This document shows positions 29,175-35,795 of a stretch of DNA of 35,795 nucleotides, one piece after another; the stretch's first letter is position 1; the number at the start of each line of letters is the position of its first letter. The notes below the pieces were generated by a model. It was not told where the DNA came from, searched no databases, and saw only the letters and a list, made by a program, of their open reading frames with translations. This stretch comes from JBGQBN01 sp041494805. GTDB lineage: Bacteria; Acidobacteriota; Terriglobia; Terriglobales; Acidobacteriaceae. A program made the position numbers and the translations under genes. The stretch is from the NCBI GenBank assembly GCA_041494805.1, contig JBGQBN010000042.1, forward strand, positions 1-35,795. The letters run 5' to 3'.

Positions 29175-30333
29175 TTCGTTGCGCCGTTGGATGCTGCCAC
29201 TGGTGGCAGGCGGCGCCCTTGCGCTCTTGATTTCGTGCACCGGCACCAAAGCGGCTGCGCCCATCAACCCGGCGGTGCCGGTCCTGGCTGCTGAAGTCGA
29301 GCAGAAAGATGTTCCACTCCAGGTGCGGGCTATTGGTTCGGTGGAAGCTTATTCGAATGTTTCCGTGAAGACCCAGATCACGGGAGAATTGACCGGTGTG
29401 TTCTTCAAGGAGGGGCAAGACGTCAAGAAAGGACAGTTGCTCTTCACGCTCGACAAGCGGCCGCTGGAAGCAGACGTGAGGAGAGCCGAGGGCACGCTGG
29501 CCAAAGATCAGGCTCAGATGGCCAACGCAGAAGCGCAGGCGCGACGTTATGAGGCTTTGTGGAATTCGGGAGTCGTTTCTAAGGAAGAATACGAACAGAT
29601 GCAGGCCAATGCGCAGGCGTTCGAAGCCGCGGTTCGCGCGGACAAGGGCGCATTGGAAAATGCCCGGGTCCAGGTTCAGTATGCTTCGATTTATTCGCCC
29701 ATTGACGGACGCACCGGCCCCTTGCTGATTCATCAGGGCAATATGATCAAGGCGAATGACACTCCCTTCCTGATCAGCATTAACCAGGTCGAGCCCATCT
29801 ATGTGACGTTCACCGTACCGGAGCAATATCTGGGAGAGATCAAGAAGTACTCCAGCAAGGGCAAGTTGCGGGTGCAGGCATACATTCCCAATGACGCGGG
29901 CGGACCTGCTGTCGGGGGGCTGAGTTTCATCGACAATACGGTGGACCAAGGCACGGGTACGATCAAATTGAAAGGGGAGTTTGCCAACTCCGATCGCCGG
30001 CTGTGGCCGGGGCAGTTTGTGGACGTGGCACTGACGCTTGCCTCCCAGCCGAACGCGATCGTGGTGCCGTCGCAGGCGGTGCAGAACGGACAGCACGGGC
30101 AATTCGTCTTCGTGATCAAGCCGGATATGACGGTAGAAGCCCGGCCGGTGGTGGTCAACCGGAGTAACGATGGCCAGGCCGTCATTGACAAAGGAGTCGC
30201 ACCAGGAGAACGCGTGGTCATCGACGGACAACTCCGCTTGGTGCCGGGCAGCACGGTGGAAGTGAAGCAGGCCGCAGTATCCCCTCAGCCAGCTTCGGGG
30301 AATCCCTCGGCTCAGAAGACTAAGGGAGAATAA
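29149..30333 (+). CDS. RND efflux periplasmic adaptor (membrane fusion) lipoprotein
   Basis: A 394-residue adaptor that links an inner-membrane RND pump to an outer-membrane channel. ATG 29149 is chosen because AGGA lies 9 bases before it and it gives a proper lipoprotein signal (basic start, MLPLVAGGALALLISC, lipid Cys30); the longer frame from 29080 lies inside tetR. Following domains: a barrel-sandwich lipoyl-like half (GSVEAYSNVSVKTQITGELTGVFFKEGQDVKKGQLLF), a helical hairpin (DVRRAEGTLAKDQAQMANAEAQARRYEALWNSGVVSKEEY), the second lipoyl half (YASIYSPIDGRTG), a beta-barrel and a membrane-proximal domain (IVVPSQAVQNGQHGQFVFVI). The RND gene follows 28 bases later. No outer-membrane channel gene is in the window. 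Confidence 0.93.
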   Translation: MRLVIIPANSLRRWMLPLVAGGALALLISCTGTKAAAPINPAVPVLAAEVEQKDVPLQVRAIGSVEAYSNVSVKTQITGELTGVFFKEGQDVKKGQLLFTLDKRPLEADVRRAEGTLAKDQAQMANAEAQARRYEALWNSGVVSKEEYEQMQANAQAFEAAVRADKGALENARVQVQYASIYSPIDGRTGPLLIHQGNMIKANDTPFLISINQVEPIYVTFTVPEQYLGEIKKYSSKGKLRVQAYIPNDAGGPAVGGLSFIDNTVDQGTGTIKLKGEFANSDRRLWPGQFVDVALTLASQPNAIVVPSQAVQNGQHGQFVFVIKPDMTVEARPVVVNRSNDGQAVIDKGVAPGERVVIDGQLRLVPGSTVEVKQAAVSPQPASGNPSAQKTKGE

Positions 30334-30361
30334 GCGGGGAGAATAACCAGAGAGAGTAAGC

Positions 30362-33300
30362 ATGAACGTTGCGGAACTCTTCATTCGGCGTCCGGTCATG
30401 ACCACTTTGGTCATGCTGGGGATTCTGATGTTCGGAATCATGGGCTATCGTCTGCTGCCGGTCAGTGACTTGCCCAATGTGGATTTCCCCACGATTCTGG
30501 TCTCGGCCAGTCTGCCGGGTGCGACGCCGGATACCATGGCTTCTGCGGTTGCCATGCCGCTGGAGAAGCAGTTTTCCACCATCGCCGGCGTGGACTCGAT
30601 GACCTCTTCGAGTTCCCAGGGCTCGACTCAAATCACACTGCAGTTCAACTTGAGCCGCAGCCTGGACGCTGCCGCTCAGGACGTGCAGTCCATGATCGCG
30701 AAGGCGGCCCGCGACCTGCCGCAGAATCTGCCTAGCCCGCCGTCCTATCAGAAGGTGAACCCGGCCGACCAGCCGATTCTCTACTTATCTCTGAATTCTC
30801 CGACCTTGCGCCTCTCGGATGTGGACGAATATGCGGAAACGTTGATGGCGCAGCGCATCTCCATGGTCAGTGGGGTGGCCCAGGTTCAGGTTCTGGGCGC
30901 GCAGAAATACGCAGTGCATGTCAAGCTCGATCCCAAGGCGCTGGCCAGCCGCCAGATCGGCATTGATGAAGTTGCGGCGGCGATTCAGAACGGCAACGTC
31001 AATCTGCCTACAGGCATTCTGTATGGGACGCACCAGGCGTTCACCGTCCAAGCCAACGGTCAGCTCACCAAGGCGGCGGATTATGGGCCGCTCATTGTGG
31101 CCTACCGCAACGGCGCCCCAGTTCGGCTGAAGGACCTGGGCCAGGTGGTGGACGGGGTCGAGAACGACAAGACGGCAAGCTGGTACTACGACTCAAAAGG
31201 CTTGCGGCGGGGCATCATCCTGGCCGTCCAGCGCCAGCCGGGGACCAACACCGTGGAAGTGGTGGACTCGATCAAGCAGTTGCTGCCCGCGTTCCATGCG
31301 GTGATGCCGCCATCGGTCAACGTGGACACTCTGTATGACCGATCGGTTTCCATCCGGTCTTCAGTGAATGACGTGAAGTTCACGTTGTTCCTGGCGTTGG
31401 TGCTGGTCATTCTGGTTATCTTTCTGTTTCTGCGGAATCTGTCGGCAACCGCCATCCCCAGCATGGCGCTGCCCATGTCCATTGTGGGCACGTTCGCCGT
31501 GATGTACCTGCTGGGGTATTCGCTCGACAACTTGTCCCTGATGGCGCTGACACTTTCGGTCGGCTTTGTGGTGGATGACGCCATCGTGATGTTGGAAAAC
31601 ATCGTGCGTCACATGGAAATGGGCGAGCGGCCGATGCAGGCGGCTTTCAAGGGAGCGCGGGAAATCGGTTTCACCATCGTCTCCATGACCTTGTCGCTGG
31701 CGGCGGTATTCATCCCGGTGCTGTTCATGGGAGGCATTCTCGGCCGTTTGCTGCACGAGTTTGCCGTGACCATCAGTGTAGCCATCCTGGTGTCGGGTCT
31801 GGTCTCGCTGAGTCTCACGCCCATGCTGTGCAGCCGGTTCCTGCGCGCCTCCAAGGAGTCGGAGCATGGCCACCTATGGATGTTGTTTGAGCGCTTCTTC
31901 GACGGGTTGCTGCGGGTCTACGACCGTACGCTGCAGGTAACGCTGAAGCACCGCTTGGCCACCATGATGGTTTCGGCAGGTGTGCTCGTGGCCACGGTGT
32001 ATCTGTTCATCACGATTCCCAAGGGCTTCCTGCCAGATGAGGACCAGGGACAGATCTTCATCTTCACCGAAGGGCCGCAGGGCATCTCGTTCGACGACAT
32101 GGTGCAGCACCAGGTGGCCCTGAACAAGGTGGTCATGGCACAGCCTTGGGTGGAGTCCTTTGCATCCACCGCTGCCGGCGGTAATGCGGGACGCATCTTC
32201 CTTCGCATGAAGCCGCGAAGCGAGCGCAAATCAGCGCAGGAGATTATTCAGGAATTACGTCCCATACTGGCGGCGGTGCCGGGCATCAATGCCTTTCCGC
32301 AGATGCTGCCGACCATCCGCATCGGAGGACAGCTCACCAAGAGCCAGTACCAGTTCACGCTGCAGTCACCGGATACGGATGAGCTTTACCAGGATGCTCC
32401 CAAGCTGGAAGCGAGGCTCCGGACCGATCCACAGTTTCAGAAAGTGTTGCAAGACGTGACCAGCGATCTGCAGATCAAGAATCCCCAGGTCGATCTGGAC
32501 ATTGATCGAGACAAAGCCTCTTCTCTTGGGATTAGCGCCGAACAAGTGGAAGACGCGCTCTATACCGCCTACGGCCAGCGGCAGATCTCGACCATCTACG
32601 CGCCGAATAATGCGTACCGCGTGATTACGGAACTGGAGAGCCAGTATCAGCTAGACCCCTCGGCCTTGTCCCTGCTTTACGTGCGTTCTACGAGCGGACA
32701 GCTGGTGCCGTTGAATGCGGTGGCCAAGCTCACTCCGACGGTGGGTCCGCTGACTATTAATCACCTGGGACAACTGCCGTCGGTGACCCTCTCATTCAAC
32801 CTGCGTCCCGGAGTCGCACTGGGCGATGCGGTCGCCGCAGTGAACAAAGCCTCGCGGGAGATGTTGCCCGCCACGGTCAGCACCAGTTTTCAAGGCACGG
32901 CACAGGCATTCGAGTCGTCCATTATGGGCTTGGGATTGCTGCTGTTCATGGCAATTCTGGTGATTTACCTGGTGCTGGGAATCTTGTACGAGAGCTTCAT
33001 CCACCCGCTGACGATTCTCTCCGGTCTGCCGTCGGCGGGATTTGGCGCTTTGATCACCCTGACACTTTTCCACCTTGAGCTCAACCTGTACGCGTTTGTG
33101 GGCATCATCATGCTGGTCGGCATCGTCAAGAAGAACGCCATCATGATGATTGACGTGGCGCTGGAAAAGCAGCGCGAAAGCGGGGAGCCGGCGCATGAGG
33201 CAATTTATCAAGGCGCGTTGCTTCGCTTCCGCCCCATCATGATGACCTCGATGGCGGCCCTGATGGGCACCTTGCCAATCGCTCTGGGTCTCGGCGCAGG

Positions 33301-33502
33301 TGCGGAATCGCGCCGTCCGCTGGGCTTGGCAGTGGTCGGAGGCCTGCTTTTCTCCCAGCTGCTTACGCTTTATATCACCCCTGTTTTCTACACTTACATG
33401 GAATCCTTCCAGAACTGGTTGAGGTCCAGGAAGAAGCAAAAACCAGTCCCCGAGGCGAGCTTTGATGGGGAACCGGTCTTTGCCGGGAAGTCAGGCAAAT
33501 AG
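30362..33502 (+). CDS. RND multidrug efflux permease (HAE1/AcrB-like)
   Basis: A 1046-residue inner-membrane proton-driven drug pump, the normal length for the family. Seen: N-terminal VAELFIRRPVMTTLVMLGIL, the periplasmic PN/PC regions (ARDLPQNLPSPPSYQKVNPADQP), TM4 with the proton-relay pair in GFVVDDAIVMLENIV, the repeat-half joint, and TM10 with the conserved Lys in VGIVKKNAIMMIDVALE, plus SIMP-like LRFRPIMMTSMAALMGTLPIAL and the end of TM11-12. Both halves are complete. The group is close to the MdtB/MdtC-like branch, but substrate cannot be read. It shares a transcript with tetR and the adaptor, and is presumably induced by drugs or plant-derived compounds that bind TetR. Confidence 0.95.
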   Translation: MNVAELFIRRPVMTTLVMLGILMFGIMGYRLLPVSDLPNVDFPTILVSASLPGATPDTMASAVAMPLEKQFSTIAGVDSMTSSSSQGSTQITLQFNLSRSLDAAAQDVQSMIAKAARDLPQNLPSPPSYQKVNPADQPILYLSLNSPTLRLSDVDEYAETLMAQRISMVSGVAQVQVLGAQKYAVHVKLDPKALASRQIGIDEVAAAIQNGNVNLPTGILYGTHQAFTVQANGQLTKAADYGPLIVAYRNGAPVRLKDLGQVVDGVENDKTASWYYDSKGLRRGIILAVQRQPGTNTVEVVDSIKQLLPAFHAVMPPSVNVDTLYDRSVSIRSSVNDVKFTLFLALVLVILVIFLFLRNLSATAIPSMALPMSIVGTFAVMYLLGYSLDNLSLMALTLSVGFVVDDAIVMLENIVRHMEMGERPMQAAFKGAREIGFTIVSMTLSLAAVFIPVLFMGGILGRLLHEFAVTISVAILVSGLVSLSLTPMLCSRFLRASKESEHGHLWMLFERFFDGLLRVYDRTLQVTLKHRLATMMVSAGVLVATVYLFITIPKGFLPDEDQGQIFIFTEGPQGISFDDMVQHQVALNKVVMAQPWVESFASTAAGGNAGRIFLRMKPRSERKSAQEIIQELRPILAAVPGINAFPQMLPTIRIGGQLTKSQYQFTLQSPDTDELYQDAPKLEARLRTDPQFQKVLQDVTSDLQIKNPQVDLDIDRDKASSLGISAEQVEDALYTAYGQRQISTIYAPNNAYRVITELESQYQLDPSALSLLYVRSTSGQLVPLNAVAKLTPTVGPLTINHLGQLPSVTLSFNLRPGVALGDAVAAVNKASREMLPATVSTSFQGTAQAFESSIMGLGLLLFMAILVIYLVLGILYESFIHPLTILSGLPSAGFGALITLTLFHLELNLYAFVGIIMLVGIVKKNAIMMIDVALEKQRESGEPAHEAIYQGALLRFRPIMMTSMAALMGTLPIALGLGAGAESRRPLGLAVVGGLLFSQLLTLYITPVFYTYMESFQNWLRSRKKQKPVPEASFDGEPVFAGKSGK

Positions 33503-33536
33503 TCTGTTACGCGGCTGGATCAGGTAATATGACGCT

Positions 33537-35132
33537 TTGCCAGGAAATTCACCATCAACCGCGGCGCAATCGCCAGCTCCACGCTGGGTTCGCTATCTAG
33601 TACCCTCCGTCTCCGACCTCGTCTTCATCGTTCTGCTGGTCGCGTTGACCTACGGCGCAACGGCGTCGCGGCTGCTGGGCGATGCCGGCATCGGCTGGCA
33701 CATCCGCAACGGACAGCAGATGCTGCAGACCCACTCCATCACCCGGACCGATTCGTTCTCGTCCACCATGAACGGTCAGCCCTGGTATGCCTGGGAATGG
33801 CTGTATGACCTGGGGATTGCCAGCATCCACGGCTGGCTGGGACTGAATGGGGTGGTGTTGGTTACGGCAACAATCATCGCGGCCACGTTCGCATTCGTGC
33901 TCCGCATTGCTTTGTGCCGCGGAGGAAGCCTGCCACCGACGGTGGTCCTGCTGATGCTGTCGCTTGGGGCTTCCGCGATTCATTGGTTGGCACGGCCGCA
34001 TGTGCTGAGTTGGCTGTTTGCCGTTGTCTGGTTTCAGGTGGTGGATTCCTGGGAAAGCGCGACTACAGACAGAAACCGGCGATTGTTCTGGTTGCCGGTG
34101 TTGATGGTGGGTTGGGTCAATCTTCATGGCGGGTTCCTGGTGGGATTCCTGCTGCTCGGTGTGTACCTGGCAGGCAACTTAATCGAGTACTTCACTTGCA
34201 GCAAGCAGCGAGAAATCGGAAACCGGCTCAAGCAGTTGGGGACAGTGGCTTTGCTTTCGCTGCTGGCGAGCTTGGTGAATCCCTTTGGCTACCAGCTGCA
34301 CGTTCACATCTATCAATACCTGTCGAACCGTTTTCTGATGAATCACATTGAGGAGTTCCGCTCGCCGAATTTCCACGGGGCGGCGGAGCAGTGTTTTGTG
34401 GCGCTGCTGCTGATCACGATCGTGGTGCTGGCGATTGCGCGGTCTAAGCCTCGTGCTTCCCAGGTGCTGGTAATTCTTTTCGCGGCCGCCAGCGGTCTGT
34501 ACGCTTCCCGCAATCTTCCGGTTTCGTCCATGCTCCTGGTGTTGATCGTAGCTCCGTTGCTTTCACGGGCTGTGGTCGAGGCCAGCGCGGATGAAGGAGT
34601 TGCGTCATGGCTACGGGGTTTCTTTTCGCGTTGTGATTCCTTTACATCCCGAATGGGTCGTATGGAGCTGAACCTTCGCAGCGGTCTCTGGCCGGTGGTG
34701 GCGGTGATCATGAGCCTGGCAATCTGTCTGCAACACGGACGCCTCGGCTCCCGCGAGTTGATGGACGCGCAGTTCGACGCCAAGCGTTTTCCGGTCCAGG
34801 CCGTTGAGGCCATTTCCCAGCGCGAGATGATCTCGGGGCCCATTTTCTGTCCCGATTACTGGGGCGGATACCTGATCTACCGGCTCTACCCGCAGGCGCG
34901 GGTTTTTATGGATGACCGGCATGATCTCTACGGGGAAGCTTTTCTTAAGGAGTATTTAAAGGTGATTCGAGTGCAACCCGGCTGGGAACGTGTCCTTAGT
35001 GACGGGCAGGTGGGTTTTGTACTGGTGCCACGGGAGTCTGCGCTCGCCACTATTCTTAGACAGACGAAGCCGTGGATTGCGATCCATGAGGACGAGGCCG
35101 CAGTATTGTTTCAGAACGGATTGCGCGAGTAA
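33537..35132 (+). CDS. Polytopic membrane protein, possible GT-C-like glycosyltransferase
   Basis: A 531-residue protein with about ten to twelve membrane segments (for example LVFIVLLVALTYGA, VVLVTATIIAATFAFVLRIAL, GFLVGFLLLGVYLAG and LWPVVAVIMSLAIC). After the first segment is a loop with conserved-looking Asp and His residues (LLGDAGIGWHIRNGQ, then WYAWEWLYDLG), the place where GT-C lipid-sugar transferases keep their catalytic Asp. A soluble C-terminal part (about 420-531: FCPDYWGGYLIYRLYPQARVFMDDRHDLYG) follows. This layout suggests a lipid-linked-sugar transferase or a related envelope protein, but no named family was recognised. The start is TTG 33537, the only option that keeps the N-terminus; upstream codons reach a stop at 33525. 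It begins 34 bases after the RND gene. Confidence 0.6.
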   Translation: MPGNSPSTAAQSPAPRWVRYLVPSVSDLVFIVLLVALTYGATASRLLGDAGIGWHIRNGQQMLQTHSITRTDSFSSTMNGQPWYAWEWLYDLGIASIHGWLGLNGVVLVTATIIAATFAFVLRIALCRGGSLPPTVVLLMLSLGASAIHWLARPHVLSWLFAVVWFQVVDSWESATTDRNRRLFWLPVLMVGWVNLHGGFLVGFLLLGVYLAGNLIEYFTCSKQREIGNRLKQLGTVALLSLLASLVNPFGYQLHVHIYQYLSNRFLMNHIEEFRSPNFHGAAEQCFVALLLITIVVLAIARSKPRASQVLVILFAAASGLYASRNLPVSSMLLVLIVAPLLSRAVVEASADEGVASWLRGFFSRCDSFTSRMGRMELNLRSGLWPVVAVIMSLAICLQHGRLGSRELMDAQFDAKRFPVQAVEAISQREMISGPIFCPDYWGGYLIYRLYPQARVFMDDRHDLYGEAFLKEYLKVIRVQPGWERVLSDGQVGFVLVPRESALATILRQTKPWIAIHEDEAAVLFQNGLRE

Positions 35133-35154
35133 GAAGATACCCGCTGGATGACTC

Positions 35155-35795
35155 CTACCGCGTATCAATGTCGAATCCCAGGATCGCAGTTACCTCAATC
35201 GGCTGATCTCCGCGCATGACCGGACGAAATTTCCAGTTGGGCAGCGCGGCCAGCACTTTCGTGGTCAAGTCGGCTGGGCCCGACTCCAGCACTTGCAGAT
35301 TGCGCAGCGCTCCAGAACGGTCGAGAATGCAGGCGATCACCAGGCGTGAGCGCTGCAGGTTCAGCGGCAGATCAGCACGTAGCTTCTCGGGGGCGGTTAA
35401 GTCTTCGGCGTAGGGATGGGCTGCGGAAGTGGTATCCGTGTACTCCATGACCGCGGTTCCCAATGTCGTGTCAATGTAGATGGTGTAGACTTTTTCGCCC
35501 TTCAGGGCGCCGTAGAAGTTGAACGCGCCTCCTGAACGCGAGGTCGCTACCACGGTGATTCCTGGTCCGCGATGGTCAGGGCCGACGGAAGAGCGGCCAG
35601 AAGTCGAGGGCTGATTTCCGTCAGAGCCGAAACTCGGCAGAGTCACGATGTTGCTGCTGCCACCGCGCACCGAGACTCCGGGGATGGCGGGTGTGCCATT
35701 CGTACCGCTGCCTGCGCCGCCCGGACCGGGATAGGGAGAAATTCCTCCGCGCGCGTTAGGATCGGAACCGTGGCCCGCGCCTTCTTTTCCTGCGC
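35155..35795 (-). CDS. Energy transducer TonB-like C-terminal domain protein, 5' partial
   Basis: The minus-strand frame is open from 35155 through the right edge, so the N-terminus (and probably its membrane anchor) lies outside the window; the GTG at 35670 is internal. The visible part has a Gly/Pro/Ser-rich linker (AGKEGAGHGSDPNARGGI, PYPGPGGAGSG, IPGVSVRGG) and a C-terminal TonB-like domain (about the last 90 residues: LNLQRSRLVIACILDRSGALRNLQVLESG, VLAALPNWKFRPVMRGDQPIEVTAILGFDIDTR). In TonB proteins this domain transfers energy from the inner membrane to outer-membrane receptors. Acidobacteria often have such TonB-C proteins in many copies with varied N-termini. It is convergent with the polytopic membrane protein gene, 22 bp apart. 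Confidence 0.8.
   Translation of the reverse strand, partial: AGKEGAGHGSDPNARGGISPYPGPGGAGSGTNGTPAIPGVSVRGGSSNIVTLPSFGSDGNQPSTSGRSSVGPDHRGPGITVVATSRSGGAFNFYGALKGEKVYTIYIDTTLGTAVMEYTDTTSAAHPYAEDLTAPEKLRADLPLNLQRSRLVIACILDRSGALRNLQVLESGPADLTTKVLAALPNWKFRPVMRGDQPIEVTAILGFDIDTR

Noticed and set aside
28609..30441. A 610-codon minus-strand frame opposite tetR and the adaptor gene
   Set aside because: It lies antisense to two clear genes, has no ribosome site or domain, and its composition (His, Arg, Pro and Ser rich) is typical of a shadow frame.

Overview
The window looks like a chromosomal segment from a GC-rich soil bacterium, most likely an acidobacterium of the Koribacter/Terriglobia type. 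This is inferred from the style of the proteins (a TonB-C protein with a Gly/Pro-rich linker, a TTG-started M23 peptidase, a NamZ/serine-hydrolase fusion) and from intergenic DNA full of short hairpin repeats. It is not from a database match. No rRNA, tRNA, CRISPR array or complete insertion sequence was seen.

Layout. 1-6867: housekeeping and envelope genes (class III aminotransferase cut by the left edge, FN3 lipoprotein, FAH-family hydrolase, DUF3592-like protein, M23 peptidase on the minus strand, thiL, a secreted protein). 6982-8532: a carboxyltransferase subunit of an acyl-CoA carboxylase. 8533-13574: an accessory island with visibly lower GC. It holds a nucleotidyltransferase gene broken by a ~94-nt insertion and directly followed by a TIM-barrel gene; a Phd-like antitoxin whose ParE/RelE-type toxin survives only as an N-terminal stub; an overlapping DUF4160/DUF2442 pair; and a tcmP-DUF5131 (three-Cys-motif) pair. 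13575-14262: repeat-rich non-coding DNA. 14263-18616: cell-wall recycling fusion protein, a small Cys-rich protein, a glycine-zipper envelope protein and a SIMPL-domain protein. 18839-23558: divergent HD-GYP response regulator and large hybrid sensor kinase. 23573-28319, all minus strand: ArsR regulator, SPOR protein, slipin, NfeD and type II NADH dehydrogenase. 28467-33502: a TetR-controlled RND efflux operon with a clear promoter and palindromic operator. 33537-35132: polytopic membrane protein. 35155-35795: TonB-C protein cut by the right edge.

Working together: slipin and NfeD form the classic membrane quality-control pair; the TetR, adaptor and RND pump genes form one regulated unit; the sensor kinase and HD-GYP regulator probably form a signalling pair ending in cyclic-di-GMP turnover. 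The most interesting part is the 5-kb island, which combines decayed and apparently intact two-gene modules of the kind found in defence or toxin-antitoxin islands. The tcmP-DUF5131 pair is the best candidate for a poorly understood system. A second theme is the intergenic DNA: several spacers carry iterated short words followed by their reverse complement, each spacer with a different word. A third is the repeated placement of a -10-like hexamer just upstream of the start codon, suggesting leaderless mRNAs.
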